From contig NZ_UFQQ01000029.1 in NCBI RefSeq assembly GCF_900218015.1, positions 1 to 60,364 on the forward strand: a stretch of 60,364 nucleotides of DNA, in the 5' to 3' direction. Source of the stretch: Rhodopseudomonas pentothenatexigens. Lineage in GTDB: Bacteria > Pseudomonadota > Alphaproteobacteria > Rhizobiales > Xanthobacteraceae. Numbering within the stretch: the stretch's first letter is position 1; each line of letters begins with the position of its first letter. The position numbers were made by a program, and so were the translations under genes. The notes under the pieces are model-generated. The model had not been told where the DNA came from. It worked only from the letters and a program-made list of their open reading frames with translations, and made no database searches. Positions 17,458 through 27,567 of this stretch are shown piece after piece.

Positions 17458-18789
17458 ATGATCGTGTTGCAACGCCGCGCGGCGCCAGCCGCGACGGGCT
17501 CCATCCTTGCAGCTCTCAGCCTTGGGAGCATCGCGACGCCGGCCCTGGCGCAAGGGACCGCGGCCGCAGCGGCCCCGGGCATCAGCCCTGCCGATACCGC
17601 CTGGATGACGGTCGCCACAGCCTTCGTGCTGATGATGACGATCCCCGGTCTGGCGCTGTTCTACTCCGGCATGGTGCGCAAGAAGAACGTGCTGGCGACG
17701 ATGGCTCAGAGCCTAGCCGCGGTGGCGCTGATCTCGGTGCTGTGGGTGGCATTCGGTTACTCGCTGGCCTTCACCGGCAACGGCAGCCTGATCGGCTCGC
17801 TCGACCGTGTCTTCCTGGTCGGCATGACCATGGACAGCGTCAATCCGGCGGCCAAGACCATCCCGGAAGCGCTGTTCATGCTCTATCAGATGACCTTCGC
17901 GGTCATCACCGTGGCGCTGGTCGCCGGCTCGGTCGCCGACCGGATGCGGTTTTCCGCCTATCTGCTGTTCTCGATTGGCTGGTTCATCTTCGTTTATGTG
18001 CCGCTGGCGCATTGGATCTGGGGTGGCGGGTTCCTCGCCGGGCTCGGCGTACTGGACTTTGCCGGTGGTCTCGTCGTGCATCTGTCGGCCGGCACCGGTG
18101 GTCTGGTCGCCGCGATCGTGATCGGCCGCCGTCACGGCTACGGCAGCGAGAACCTGTCGCCGTTCGACCTGTCGCTGGCGGTGATCGGCACCGGCCTGCT
18201 GTGGGTCGGCTGGTTCGGCTTCAACGGTGGCTCGGCGCTGGCAGCGGACAGCCGCGCGGTGTTCGCCATCACGGCGACTCACCTCGCCGCCTGCTCGGGC
18301 GCGCTGACCTGGGGCGCGATCGAATGGATGGCGCGGCGCAAACCATCAGTGCTCGGCATGATTTCGGGCGCGGTCGCCGGTCTCGGCACCATTACGCCGG
18401 CATCGGGCTATGTCGAACCGTGGCACGGTGTGGTGATCGGGGTGATTGCCGGCCTCGTCTGCTATTGGGCCTGCATCTGGCTGAAGCACCGGCTGCGGTA
18501 CGATGACTCGCTCGACGTGTTCGGCGTCCACGGCATCGGCGGCCTGACCGGAACTTTCCTGGCCGGCATCTTCGCCACCGCCTCGATCGGCGGTGTATCG
18601 GGCGCCATCGAGGGCTCGTGGATGCAGCCGCTGACCCAGCTCGCCGGTATTTTGGTGACATTCGTCTGGTCCGCCGCGGCGACCTACGTGCTGCTGAAGC
18701 TGGTCAGCCTGTTCGTAGCGCTGCGCGTCTCCCGCGAGCACGAGATCGAAGGCCTGGACATCTCGCAGCACGGCGAGGCGCTTCAGTAG
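17458..18789 (+). CDS. amtB: Ammonium channel AmtB (first copy)
   Basis: 443-residue Amt/Mep/Rh ammonium channel with an N-terminal signal peptide (cleavage near LAQG, residue 31-32) and eleven predicted membrane spans. The pore histidines lie in VVHLSAGTGG and DVFGVHGIGG, and WFGFNGGSA is a conserved loop. It moves ammonium into the cell and is gated by the GlnK encoded just upstream. The C-terminal tail (SREHEIEGLDISQHGEAL) is the part that normally carries the GlnK-responsive regulation. A perfect inverted repeat follows the gene. Confidence 0.95.
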   Translation: MIVLQRRAAPAATGSILAALSLGSIATPALAQGTAAAAAPGISPADTAWMTVATAFVLMMTIPGLALFYSGMVRKKNVLATMAQSLAAVALISVLWVAFGYSLAFTGNGSLIGSLDRVFLVGMTMDSVNPAAKTIPEALFMLYQMTFAVITVALVAGSVADRMRFSAYLLFSIGWFIFVYVPLAHWIWGGGFLAGLGVLDFAGGLVVHLSAGTGGLVAAIVIGRRHGYGSENLSPFDLSLAVIGTGLLWVGWFGFNGGSALAADSRAVFAITATHLAACSGALTWGAIEWMARRKPSVLGMISGAVAGLGTITPASGYVEPWHGVVIGVIAGLVCYWACIWLKHRLRYDDSLDVFGVHGIGGLTGTFLAGIFATASIGGVSGAIEGSWMQPLTQLAGILVTFVWSAAATYVLLKLVSLFVALRVSREHEIEGLDISQHGEALQ

Positions 18790-18818
18790 GCCAGCGTCCG
18801 ACTTTCGACTGAGCTTTG

Positions 18819-18835
18819 TGCCCTTCCGATGGGCA
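18819..18835. promoter_or_regulatory. Possible NtrC-type enhancer site
   Basis: TGCCC-N7-GGGCA is an inverted repeat with the spacing of an NtrC box (TGCAC-N7-GTGCA), with one substitution per half. It lies about 160 bases upstream of the sigma-54-like promoter that precedes the second glnK, a normal enhancer distance. The gap it sits in is 311 bases long and also holds a large hairpin and that promoter. Confidence 0.35.
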
Positions 18836-18854
18836 GCGATTGAGTCTGCATCCT

Positions 18855-18883
18855 GGCATGCCTGATTCTTGATCAGGCATGCC
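18855..18883. terminator. Perfect 12-base inverted repeat after the first amtB
   Basis: Arms GGCATGCCTGAT and ATCAGGCATGCC enclose a five-base loop, starting 66 bases after the amtB stop. No T-run follows, so intrinsic termination is not certain. The arm begins with a self-complementary GGCATGCC. It may end or protect the first glnK-amtB transcript, or be a protein site, since it also lies about 100 bases upstream of the next promoter. Confidence 0.5.
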
Positions 18884-18979
18884 CACCTGTTGGGCGCGAC
18901 CGAATAGCGCAGCCGGTGTCTTAGTGCCGCGCAGCGAAAATGACCCCGAATCCCCAACGATTTCAAAGCTCCGCCCGAC

Positions 18980-18994
18980 TGGCACGGCATTTGA
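18980..18994 (+). promoter_or_regulatory. Sigma-54-like promoter for the second glnK-amtB pair
   Basis: TGGCACGGCATTTGA matches the sigma-54 consensus TGGCAC-N5-TTGC with correct GG-to-G spacing; only the last base of the -12 element differs (GA instead of GC). It lies 107 bases before the glnK start. Nitrogen-regulated glnK-amtB operons are typically RpoN- and NtrC-dependent, so the position supports it. Nothing comparable was found before the first pair. Confidence 0.6.
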
Positions 18995-19025
18995 TTCTAA
19001 CGGGCCGGCTGTGCCCGCGTAGTGA

Positions 19026-19439
<414 letters not shown>

Positions 19440-19476
19440 TCCGCTCACCCTTATTGCTTCACTCAGGAGACAACCA

Positions 19477-20919
19477 ATGACGTTCAAACGTCCCTACGGC
19501 GCGGGATTGGCCGTGCTCGTCGCCGGCACGTTCGCGACGACCGCCGCCTTCGCAGCGCCGACCGTCAACAAGGGCGACAACGCCTGGATGATGACCTCGA
19601 CGATTTTGGTGCTGTTGATGACCATCCCCGGTCTGGCGCTGTTCTACGGCGGTCTGGTCCGCTCCAAGAACATGCTGTCGGTGCTGGCGCAGGTATTCTA
19701 CACCGTGTGCGTCGCCTGCATCATCTGGGCGCTGTACGGCTACAGCCTCGCCTTCACCGGCGGTTCGGAGTTCATCGGCGGCTTCTCCAAGGCGTTCCTG
19801 TCGGGCATCACCACCGACTCGATGGGCGCGACCTTCTCGGTCGACGCCAACATCACCGAGCTGATCTTCGTCTGCTTCCAGATGACGTTCTGCGCCATCA
19901 CCCCGGCGCTGATCGTCGGCGCCTTTGCCGAACGCACCCGCTTCGCCGCGGTGGCGCTGTTCATCCCGCTGTGGATCACCCTGATCTACCTGCCGATGGC
20001 GCACATGGTCTGGTACTGGGCCGGCCCGGATGCGGTCAACGACGCCGCCAAGGCGCTCGCTGCCGCGACCGACGATGCCGCCAAGGCTGCGGCGCAGGCC
20101 AAGCTCGACGAAGTCATGGCGGACGGCGGCTTCCTGTTCAAGAAGGGCGCGCTCGACTTCGCCGGCGGCACCGTGGTGCACATCAACGCCGGCATCACCG
20201 GTCTGGTCGGCGCCCTGCTGATCGGCAAGCGCACCGGCTACGGCCGTGAGCTGATGGCTCCGCACTCGCTGACCATGACCATGATCGGCGCCTCGCTGCT
20301 GTGGGTCGGCTGGTTCGGCTTCAACGCCGGTTCGAACCTCGAAGCCTCCGGCGGCGCCGCGCTCGCCATGACCAACACCTTCGTCGCGACCGCGGCGGCG
20401 GCGCTGGCCTGGATGTTCGCCGAGTGGATCTTCAAGGGTCATCCCTCGGTGCTCGGCGCGCTTTCGGGTGCGATCGCCGGTCTGGTTGCTGTCACTCCGG
20501 CCGCCGGCTTCTCCGGTCCGATGGGCGCGATCGTGCTCGGCCTCGTCGCCGGCGTGGTCTGCCTGCTGTTCTGCACCGTGATCAAGAACGCGCTGGGCTA
20601 CGACGACTCGCTCGACGTGTTCGGCGTCCACGGCGTCGGCGGCATCATAGGCGCGCTCGGCACCGGCATCCTGGTGAACCCGGCTCTCGGCGGCACCGGC
20701 GTGTACGACTACACCCTCGGCAAGGTCGGCGAGTACGACTTCGCCAACCAGATGATCTCGCAGAGCTGGGGCGTCGGCACCACGCTGCTGCTCTCCGGTA
20801 TCGGTTCGGCGATCCTGTTCAAGGTCGTCGACGTGATCGTCGGCCTGCGTGCCCCGGTCGAAGTCGAGCGCGAAGGCCTCGATCTCGTCGAGCACACCGA
20901 GCGCGCTTACAACATGTAA
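19477..20919 (+). CDS. amtB: Ammonium channel AmtB (second copy, with a periplasmic insertion)
   Basis: 480-residue ammonium channel with signal peptide (cleavage near AFA-AP, residue 26). The pore histidines are in VVHINAGITG and DVFGVHGVGG. Compared with the first AmtB it has an extra, Ala- and charge-rich segment at about residues 186-221 (PDAVNDAAKALAAATDDAAK and onward) in the loop before the FAGGTVVH helix. The loop is expected on the periplasmic face. The C-terminal tail EVEREGLDLVEHTERAYNM resembles GlnK-regulated channels. It is followed by two hairpins, the second a clear terminator. AGGAGACAACC precedes the ATG. Confidence 0.95.
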   Translation: MTFKRPYGAGLAVLVAGTFATTAAFAAPTVNKGDNAWMMTSTILVLLMTIPGLALFYGGLVRSKNMLSVLAQVFYTVCVACIIWALYGYSLAFTGGSEFIGGFSKAFLSGITTDSMGATFSVDANITELIFVCFQMTFCAITPALIVGAFAERTRFAAVALFIPLWITLIYLPMAHMVWYWAGPDAVNDAAKALAAATDDAAKAAAQAKLDEVMADGGFLFKKGALDFAGGTVVHINAGITGLVGALLIGKRTGYGRELMAPHSLTMTMIGASLLWVGWFGFNAGSNLEASGGAALAMTNTFVATAAAALAWMFAEWIFKGHPSVLGALSGAIAGLVAVTPAAGFSGPMGAIVLGLVAGVVCLLFCTVIKNALGYDDSLDVFGVHGVGGIIGALGTGILVNPALGGTGVYDYTLGKVGEYDFANQMISQSWGVGTTLLLSGIGSAILFKVVDVIVGLRAPVEVEREGLDLVEHTERAYNM

Positions 20920-20965
20920 GTTCTCCCGAGGGCGCGGCGTTCTCCTGACCGCCGCGCCCAGACCT

Positions 20966-21001
20966 ACGGTTCGGGCAGATACCCGGCGATGCCCGAACCG
21001 T
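20966..21001. terminator. Twelve-base inverted repeat after the second amtB
   Basis: Arms ACGGTTCGGGCA and TGCCCGAACCGT are exactly complementary around a 12-base loop, about 45 bases after the amtB stop. There is no T-run; the true terminator lies immediately after it. It may stabilise the 3' end of the message. Confidence 0.6.
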
Positions 21002-21004
21002 CGA

Positions 21005-21037
21005 GGGGTCTCAGCGCAAGCTGGGACCCCTTTCTTT
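21005..21037 (+). terminator. Rho-independent terminator of the second glnK-amtB operon
   Basis: Arms GGGGTCTCAGC and GCTGGGACCCC (one G-T pair) enclose a GCAA tetraloop and are followed directly by TTTCTTT. This is the clearest intrinsic terminator in the window. It insulates amtB from the convergent vapC gene. Confidence 0.9.
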
Positions 21038-21073
21038 ATGGCGCAATGGAAGCGGCGGGCGAACGCGAGGGCG

Positions 21074-21481
21074 TCAGCAGCCGTCGGGTACGATCAGCTC
21101 GACAGTGGGAAAGTACGATCGGTAGTGGCTGGTATCACGCGTCAACAGCGGCAACTGCGCGTTCGCGGCATGCGCTCCGATAAAGAAATCCGGCAACACA
21201 CCAGTCCTGACTCCGCCTACGCGACGGTACTGGACAAATGCCTTCCCCGCGAGAAACAACGCCTCCCGCGGAATCGGCACAGTCTGAACTCCGAGAGTCT
21301 TTAGACCGGCTTCGACAGTCTCCAATTTCTGAAAGCCGGCAGACACTTCCGCGAAGATCACATCGTTGATCAACAAGGGTCCTCGGCCCGCGGCCTCACG
21401 CAATTTGACCAGCGACCATCCTGACCAAACCGGATCATCGGTGAAGAAGTCGATCAACACATTGGAGTCGATCAGCGTCAC
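21074..21481 (-). CDS. vapC: PIN-domain toxin VapC
   Basis: 135-residue PIN-domain ribonuclease. The acidic metal-binding residues are in place: D5 (LIDSNVLID), E45 (VIFAEVSAG), D98 (LPDFFIGAHA) and D116 (TRDTSHYR). VapC toxins cleave tRNA or rRNA and are neutralised by the protein encoded immediately upstream. It starts with GTG three bases after the antitoxin stop, so translation is coupled. It converges on the amtB operon and is separated from it by the terminator. Confidence 0.9.
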   Translation of the reverse strand: MTLIDSNVLIDFFTDDPVWSGWSLVKLREAAGRGPLLINDVIFAEVSAGFQKLETVEAGLKTLGVQTVPIPREALFLAGKAFVQYRRVGGVRTGVLPDFFIGAHAANAQLPLLTRDTSHYRSYFPTVELIVPDGC

Positions 21482-21484
21482 AGC

Positions 21485-21718
21485 TCAATCGTCGCTGCGC
21501 AGTAGTTTCAGCAGTTCGTCGCTCGACAACCCGGCATCGGCCGAGCCCCTTGCTTTGTCCCAGTTATTCTCGGGGCGCGACGGATGGGCCTTTTCAACGA
21601 CAACACGACCATTCGCGGCCCGCTTGAAATCGACCTCACCGCCTGGACCGACCCCGAGCGTTTCGAGGATGTCCTGCGGGATTGTCACTTGGCCTTCGCC
21701 CGTGATTCTACTCGCCAT
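21485..21718 (-). CDS. vapB: AbrB/MazE-type antitoxin VapB
   Basis: 77-residue antitoxin. The N-terminal SpoVT/AbrB swapped-hairpin DNA-binding domain reads ASRITGEGQVTIPQDI, and the C-terminal tail (SADAGLSSDELLKLL) would wrap the toxin. The ATG at 21718 is chosen over an upstream in-frame start because GGAGG stands five bases before it. VapB-VapC complexes usually repress their own promoter, so the operator should lie just upstream, in the gap before the aminotransferase gene. Confidence 0.9.
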   Translation of the reverse strand: MASRITGEGQVTIPQDILETLGVGPGGEVDFKRAANGRVVVEKAHPSRPENNWDKARGSADAGLSSDELLKLLRSDD

Positions 21719-21880
21719 TCCGACCTCCGCCTGTTCGCGAGGCACCACCACAATCTAGGCACGCCGCCCGCAACCGTCGATGGTTAATCGCGTCTTAACC
21801 TCGCCGTATCTATGGTGGCTGATCTGTTTCCGCTCGATCCACCTTGCCGATCGGGCGCGGTGAAAACTGGCGTAATTCAA

Positions 21881-23107
21881 ATGGCTTTGTCCGCTTCCAC
21901 CTCACCGGCGCGTGCGGCCGGCAGCGTCGACGCTACCGGGCAGAGCGAGCGCTCGCCGTTTGCGCGGCTGACCGAACTGCTGGCGCCGTATCGGCCGGGC
22001 CAAAGCCTGATCAATCTGTCGGTCGGGGAACCGCAACATCCGGTGCCGGATTTCGTCGGCGCGGTGCTGGCGCAGCACACGGCGGAGTTCGGCCGCTATC
22101 CACTTGCCAAAGGCATCGAGCCGTTCCGCAAAGCCGCGTCGTCCTGGCTGACGAAACGGTTCGCGTTGGGTCGCGCACCCGACCCCGAAACCGAACTGCT
22201 GGTGTTGAACGGCAGCCGCGAGGGCCTGTTCCTCGCCGCGATCGCAGCCGCGCGCTACGTGCCGAAGCGCGACGGCACGCCGGCGATCCTGATGCCCAAT
22301 CCGTTCTACCCGGCCTATGCGGCGGGCGCCCGCGCCGCCGGCTGCGAGGCGGTGTTCCTGCCGACCACGCTGGACAATGGTTTCCTGCCGGATCTCGACA
22401 GTCTCGATGAGGCGACGCTGAAGCGTACCGTGGCGATCTATCTGGCGTCACCCGCGAACCCGCAAGGCTCGGTGGCATCGCGCGATTACTTCGTGCGGCT
22501 GAAGCAGCTCGCTGACCGCTATGAGTTCATCATCCTCAGCGACGAGTGCTACTCGGAGATCTACACCCAGGTCGCGCCCGGCAGCGCGCTGCAGGCCGCA
22601 GGTCCCGACTTCCGCAACGTCGTCGTGTTTCAATCGCTGTCGAAGCGCTCCAATCTGCCCGGCATGCGGGTCGGCTTCGTCGCCGGCGATGCGGGCTTTC
22701 TCAAAGCCTATCACGAGCTGCGCAACGTCGCGGCGCCGCAGGTGCCGATCCCGCTGCAGCATGTCGCGGTCGCGGCCTATGCCGACGAGGCTCATGTCGA
22801 GGAGAACCGTCGGCTGTACCGGCTGAAATTCGATCTCGCCGATCAGATTCTCGGCGCCCACTATGGCTATCGACGGCCGGCCGGCGGCTTCTGTCTGTGG
22901 CTCGACGTGTCCGCCCATGGCGGCGACGAAGCTGCCACTGTGAAACTGTTCAGGGATGGCGGCGTGCGCGTGGTGCCGGGAAGCTATCTGGCGCGGCCGC
23001 AGAGCGATGGCAGCAATCCGGGCACCGGTTACATCCGGGTCGCGATGGTTCAGGACAGCGAAACCACCGCAGAGGCGCTGCATCGCCTGGTGCGGATCCT
23101 CGGATGA
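21881..23107 (+). CDS. dapC: Class I/II aminotransferase, probable N-succinyldiaminopimelate aminotransferase
   Basis: 408-residue PLP enzyme of fold type I. The PLP lysine lies in [14 protein letters not shown] (K255), with [17 protein letters not shown] and SDECYSEIY as flanking motifs. The SLSKRSN and ASPANPQG signatures resemble the DapC branch, which makes N-succinyl-LL-2,6-diaminopimelate in lysine and peptidoglycan synthesis; the exact substrate is inferred. The ATG at 21881 is chosen because the N-terminal extension of the longer frame is not family-like. ftsK starts 13 bases after its stop, so the two are probably co-transcribed. Confidence 0.8.
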   Translation: MALSASTSPARAAGSVDATGQSERSPFARLTELLAPYRPGQSLINLSVGEPQHPVPDFVGAVLAQHTAEFGRYPLAKGIEPFRKAASSWLTKRFALGRAPDPETELLVLNGSREGLFLAAIAAARYVPKRDGTPAILMPNPFYPAYAAGARAAGCEAVFLPTTLDNGFLPDLDSLDEATLKRTVAIYLASPANPQGSVASRDYFVRLKQLADRYEFIILSDECYSEIYTQVAPGSALQAAGPDFRNVVVFQSLSKRSNLPGMRVGFVAGDAGFLKAYHELRNVAAPQVPIPLQHVAVAAYADEAHVEENRRLYRLKFDLADQILGAHYGYRRPAGGFCLWLDVSAHGGDEAATVKLFRDGGVRVVPGSYLARPQSDGSNPGTGYIRVAMVQDSETTAEALHRLVRILG

Positions 23108-23120
23108 TGCGCAGGGCCCC

Positions 23121-25589
23121 ATGAGCATGCCGGCGATCGAACGAGCCTTCCCCCTGGTCGGACACCTGCCGCTCTCGGTGCGCGAAGTGCTGGCAAGGCG
23201 GCTGCGCGAACTTGGCGGACTCGGCCTGATCACGGTCGCCGCGGTAGCGGCGGCGGCGCTCGCCACCTGGTCGGTGCAGGACCCCAGTCTCAGCCACGCG
23301 ACGTCGCGGCGCATTCACAATCTGCTGGGCTACCCGGGCGCCATCGGGGCCGATCTGGCGATGCAGATCCTCGGCCTCGGTGCAATCGGCCTGTTGATGC
23401 CGGTCGCGGTGTGGGGCTGGCGGATGCTCAACCACCGGCCGTTCGACCGCACAGCGCTGCGGATGGGCGCCTGGATCCTGTGCACGATCTTCGCGGCCGG
23501 CTTCGCCTCGTCGTTTCCGCACGACACCGCCTGGCCGCTGCCGACCGGGCTCGGCGGCGTGGTCGGCGACGCCCTGGTGCGGGCGCCATCGCTGGTGTTC
23601 GGCCCTGGCGTGATCTTCCGCATCATCCTCAGCTTCATTCTCGGTGCGGCGGTGCTGGCGACGTTCCTGATCGCCGGCGGCTTCGGGTCCCGCGAGCGCG
23701 AACCCGACGAGGTGCCGTCCGACGAGGATCTGCCGCTCGAAGACGAAGACGAATCCGACCGTGGCTCGGTGTCGCTCGGCTGGCTGGTGCACGCAGTCCT
23801 GAGCGCCAAAGCGAGGCTGTGGCGGCTGATGAAGCTGTCTTACCGGAGCCTTGTCAGCAGTGCGCCGGCCGGCGGCAAGCAGGCTTTCGAACGGCAGGAG
23901 CCGCGAATCGGCGGCCGCGTCGCGCCGCCGATCGCCCCGGAAGCCGATCATCACGACGATTTCGAACCCGAATCGGCCGACGAGATCGAAGACGAGGACG
24001 ACGAGGAGGAAGCCCCTCCGGTCGCCCGCGCGCCGCGCAAGAAGGCGGCGCCCAAGCCGGTCGCCAAGAAGGCGCGGTTCGACCTGCCCTCGGTCAACGT
24101 GCTGTCCGCGCCGAAAGCATCGGACCGGCAGCCGCTCAGCAAATCAGAGCTCGAAGCCAATTCGCGCGCACTGGAAGGCGTGCTGCAGGACTTCGGCGTC
24201 CGTGGCGAGATCATCAAGGCGAGCCCCGGCCCGGTGGTCACGCTGTACGAGCTGGAGCCGGCGCCCGGCATCAAATCGTCGCGCGTGATCGGCCTCTCCG
24301 ACGACATCGCCCGCTCGATGAGCGCGCTGTCGGCGCGCGTCGCCGTGGTGCCCGGCCGCAACGCGATCGGCATCGAACTGCCCAATGCCCATCGCGAGAA
24401 GGTTTACTTACGCGAACTGCTCAGCGTGAAGGATGCCAACGAGACGGTGCACAAATTGCCGCTGTGCCTCGGCAAGAACATCGGCGGCGAGTCCATCATC
24501 GTCGACCTCGCCCGCATGCCGCATCTTTTGATCGCAGGTACCACCGGCTCGGGTAAATCGGTCGCGATCAACACCATGATCCTCAGCCTGGTGTACCGGC
24601 TGCGGCCGGATCAGTGCCGGCTGATCATGGTCGACCCGAAGATGCTCGAACTCTCCGTCTATGACGGCATCCCGCATCTGCTGACGCCGGTCGTCACCGA
24701 TCCGAAGAAGGCGGTCGTGGCGCTGAAGTGGGCAGTGCGCGAGATGGAAGAGCGCTACAAGCGCATGGCCAAGCTCGGCGTCCGCAACATCGACGGCTAC
24801 AACACCCGCCTCGGCGAAGCCAAAGCCAAGGGCGAAGAGCTGACCCGTACGGTGCATACCGGCTTCGACAAAGAGAGCGGCAAGGCGATCTACGAGGAAG
24901 AGAAGCTCGACCTTGAGCCGCTGCCCTACATCGTCATCATCGTCGACGAGATGGCCGACCTGATGATGGTCGCCGGCAAGGACATCGAAGGTGCGGTGCA
25001 GCGTCTCGCCCAGATGGCACGCGCCGCCGGCCTGCACGTGATTCTCGCCACGCAGCGCCCGTCGGTCGATGTCATCACCGGCACCATCAAGGCCAACTTC
25101 CCGACCCGCATCTCCTTCCAGGTGACGTCGAAGATCGACAGCCGCACCATCCTGGGCGAGATGGGCGCCGAGCAGCTGCTCGGCCAGGGCGACATGCTCT
25201 ACATGGCGGGCGGCGGCCGGATCAGCCGCGTCCACGGTCCGTTCGTGTCCGACGAAGAGGTCGAGAAGGTCGTCAAGCATCTCAAGGCGCAGGGCGCGCC
25301 CGAATATCTCGAGGCGGTCACCGCCGAGGAGCCGAGCGAGGAAGACGGCGCAGTGTTCGACGCCACCGGCATGGGCGGAGACGGCGGCGGCGATCTGTTC
25401 GCGCAGGCGGTGGCGATCGTCAAACGCGACCGCAAGGCCTCGACCAGCTATATTCAGCGGCGGCTGCAGATCGGCTACAACCGCGCCGCCTCGCTGATGG
25501 AGCGCATGGAGCTCGAAGGCATCGTCGGTCAGGCCAACCACGCCGGCAAGCGTGAGATCCTGGTGGCGGAAGAGGATTCCAACTTTTGA
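23121..25589 (+). CDS. ftsK: DNA translocase FtsK
   Basis: 822-residue septal DNA pump. Four membrane segments lie in about residues 30-185, followed by an acidic, Pro/Ala-rich linker (about 190-340). The motor domain starts near 350, with Walker A GTTGSGKS (473-480), and Walker B in [13 protein letters not shown]. The C-terminal gamma winged-helix ([20 protein letters not shown]) reads KOPS sequences and activates XerCD at dif. The linker is short compared with E. coli, as usual in Alphaproteobacteria. The ATG at 23121 gives the expected N-terminal cytoplasmic stub. Confidence 0.95.
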   Translation: MSMPAIERAFPLVGHLPLSVREVLARRLRELGGLGLITVAAVAAAALATWSVQDPSLSHATSRRIHNLLGYPGAIGADLAMQILGLGAIGLLMPVAVWGWRMLNHRPFDRTALRMGAWILCTIFAAGFASSFPHDTAWPLPTGLGGVVGDALVRAPSLVFGPGVIFRIILSFILGAAVLATFLIAGGFGSREREPDEVPSDEDLPLEDEDESDRGSVSLGWLVHAVLSAKARLWRLMKLSYRSLVSSAPAGGKQAFERQEPRIGGRVAPPIAPEADHHDDFEPESADEIEDEDDEEEAPPVARAPRKKAAPKPVAKKARFDLPSVNVLSAPKASDRQPLSKSELEANSRALEGVLQDFGVRGEIIKASPGPVVTLYELEPAPGIKSSRVIGLSDDIARSMSALSARVAVVPGRNAIGIELPNAHREKVYLRELLSVKDANETVHKLPLCLGKNIGGESIIVDLARMPHLLIAGTTGSGKSVAINTMILSLVYRLRPDQCRLIMVDPKMLELSVYDGIPHLLTPVVTDPKKAVVALKWAVREMEERYKRMAKLGVRNIDGYNTRLGEAKAKGEELTRTVHTGFDKESGKAIYEEEKLDLEPLPYIVIIVDEMADLMMVAGKDIEGAVQRLAQMARAAGLHVILATQRPSVDVITGTIKANFPTRISFQVTSKIDSRTILGEMGAEQLLGQGDMLYMAGGGRISRVHGPFVSDEEVEKVVKHLKAQGAPEYLEAVTAEEPSEEDGAVFDATGMGGDGGGDLFAQAVAIVKRDRKASTSYIQRRLQIGYNRAASLMERMELEGIVGQANHAGKREILVAEEDSNF

Positions 25590-25699
25590 GGCGGAGGATC
25601 AGGGGCATGCGGGGAGCCGGTGCGGGGTCGCGAAATCGCCACAGCGCCCCTGTAGCGGCAGACGGCCCCCGCGGCGATGTCGCCGGGGCCGTACAGGAC

Positions 25700-26551
25700 A
25701 TGAGCTTGATCAGACAGTTCAACGACTTGACGGCAAGCCGGGCGACCGAAACCGGGCTTTGGCAGCTCTGCGTGGCCGCCGCTGCGGCGGCGTTCGTCGG
25801 CACCACGGCACTGCCAGCGAAGGCCGAGCCGGCACCAGCCGCAAAGCCGTCGACCCGCGCGCTGCAGCTCAGCGCGGCCGAGCCGAAACAACGCGCCCCG
25901 CAAGCTCCGCAGCAGCAGCCGGTCGCCAGGCTGACGACGCCACCCGAGCCGGTGATTCCCGACCCGCGGCGCAATGTGCCGGCCTCGATCTTCACCACTT
26001 TCGATGCCGCCCAGAAGGCCGAGGCCGCCAAGGTCAGCGCCTATCTGTCGTCGCTGCAGACGCTGGTCGGCCAGTTCGTTCAGGTCGGGCCGGACGGCAG
26101 CAAGCTGACCGGCGACTTCTACATCATGAAGCCTGGAAAGGTGCGGTTCGAGTACGACGAGCCCAGTCCGGTATCGATGATCGCCGACGGCCAGTCGGTG
26201 GTGGTCCGCGACCGCAAGCTGGCGACCCAGGACGTCTATCCGCTGTCCCAGACGCCGCTGCGCTATCTGCTCAGCGACCGGATCGATCTTTTGCGCGACA
26301 CCAATGTGGTCAGCATCACCTCGGACGATCTGTATTCCAACATCATCATCGAAGAGAAGAACGCCATCATCGGCACCAGCCGCTTGCTGCTGATGTTCGG
26401 CGCCAAGGACGGTCAGCTCAAGCAATGGACCGTCACCGATCCGCAGGGCTACGACACCACCGTGGCGGTGTACAATCTCGACACCACCAAGCGTCCTGAT
26501 CCGTCGATGTTCAAGATCGACTACACCAATTATCAGACCCCGCCGGGCTAG
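25700..26551 (+). CDS. lolA: Outer-membrane lipoprotein carrier protein LolA
   Basis: 283-residue periplasmic chaperone that shuttles lipoproteins from LolCDE to the outer membrane. An N-terminal signal (hydrophobic CVAAAAAAFVGTTALPAKA, cleavage near residue 42) is followed by a Pro/Gln/Ala-rich spacer to about residue 90 that E. coli LolA lacks. The LolA fold then shows LQTLVGQFVQVGPDGSKLTG and GKVRFEYDEPSP. The ATG at 25700 is preferred because it places the signal near the N-terminus; an ATG at 25607 with a better ribosome-binding site is possible. It is followed by xthA. Confidence 0.85.
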   Translation: MSLIRQFNDLTASRATETGLWQLCVAAAAAAFVGTTALPAKAEPAPAAKPSTRALQLSAAEPKQRAPQAPQQQPVARLTTPPEPVIPDPRRNVPASIFTTFDAAQKAEAAKVSAYLSSLQTLVGQFVQVGPDGSKLTGDFYIMKPGKVRFEYDEPSPVSMIADGQSVVVRDRKLATQDVYPLSQTPLRYLLSDRIDLLRDTNVVSITSDDLYSNIIIEEKNAIIGTSRLLLMFGAKDGQLKQWTVTDPQGYDTTVAVYNLDTTKRPDPSMFKIDYTNYQTPPG

Positions 26552-26754
26552 AGACGTCCGTCGGGCCTTCGCAATGGTCCGCTGCGCGGACGGTGGATGC
26601 GCCGGCCGAGCCCGCGCATGACGCTGGGTGCGAACGCGGCCCGAATCCCTGGCCGGTTGTTCACACCATCGGCTTGCGTCCGAACCCATGCCGCGCAACA
26701 AGGATGCATCGGACGTCTGTCGGTGCCGTCCTGCCTTCCTGCGACCGAGCTCCC

Positions 26755-27567
26755 ATGCGCCTCACGCTCTCCACCTGGAACATCAACTCGGTACGGCTGC
26801 GCATCGATCTGGTGGCGAAATTCCTCAAAGCCCAGCGTCCCGACATCCTGTGCCTGCAGGAGACCAAATGTCCGGACGACGCGTTTCCGCTGAAGCGGTT
26901 CAAGCGGCTCGGCTACGAGCACATCGCGCTGAACGGACAGAAGGGCTACCACGGCGTCGCAGTGGTCTCGAAACTGCCGTTTGTCGCCACCGACATTCGA
27001 ACGTTCTGCGATATCATCGACAGCCGCCACATCTCGGTTTCGGTGAAGACCGACGAGAACGCGCCGCCGCTGGTGCTGCACAATTTCTACGTTCCGGCCG
27101 GCGGTGACATTCCGGATCCCGAGGTCAATCCGAAGTTCAGGCACAAGCTGTCGTTTCTCGACGAGATGAAGGCGTGCGAGCCGCTGCATCCATCCGGCGA
27201 TCAGCGGCACATCCTGGTCGGCGACCTCAACGTCGCGCCGCACGAACACGACGTCTGGTCGCACAAACAGCTTCTGAAAGTCGTGTCGCACACCCCGGTC
27301 GAATGCGAGAAGCTGCTCGCGGTGCTGCGCGCCGGCAACTGGGTCGACGTCGCACGCGATCGCATCCCGCTCGATCAGAAGGTCTATACGTGGTGGAGCT
27401 ATCGGGCTGCAGATTGGACCGTCGGCGACCGCGGCCGTCGGCTCGACCACATCTGGGTGTCGGAAGCGCTGAAGAACCGCGTCATCGACTTCAAGATCCT
27501 GCGTGACGCGCGAAGCTGGGAGCGGCCGAGCGACCACGTCCCGGTGACGATGACGATGGAGCTGTGA
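26755..27567 (+). CDS. xthA: Exodeoxyribonuclease III
   Basis: 270-residue AP endonuclease and 3'-5' exonuclease of base-excision repair. Family motifs are complete: STWNINSVRLR, LQETK (metal-binding E36), GYHGVAVVSK, LVGDLNVAPHEHDVW, RRLDHIWVS and the terminal SDHVPV with its catalytic Asp-His. Length matches ExoA/XthA. About 200 bases without a gene separate it from lolA. Its stop abuts the stop of the convergent cNMP-binding gene with no spacing. Confidence 0.95.
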   Translation: MRLTLSTWNINSVRLRIDLVAKFLKAQRPDILCLQETKCPDDAFPLKRFKRLGYEHIALNGQKGYHGVAVVSKLPFVATDIRTFCDIIDSRHISVSVKTDENAPPLVLHNFYVPAGGDIPDPEVNPKFRHKLSFLDEMKACEPLHPSGDQRHILVGDLNVAPHEHDVWSHKQLLKVVSHTPVECEKLLAVLRAGNWVDVARDRIPLDQKVYTWWSYRAADWTVGDRGRRLDHIWVSEALKNRVIDFKILRDARSWERPSDHVPVTMTMEL

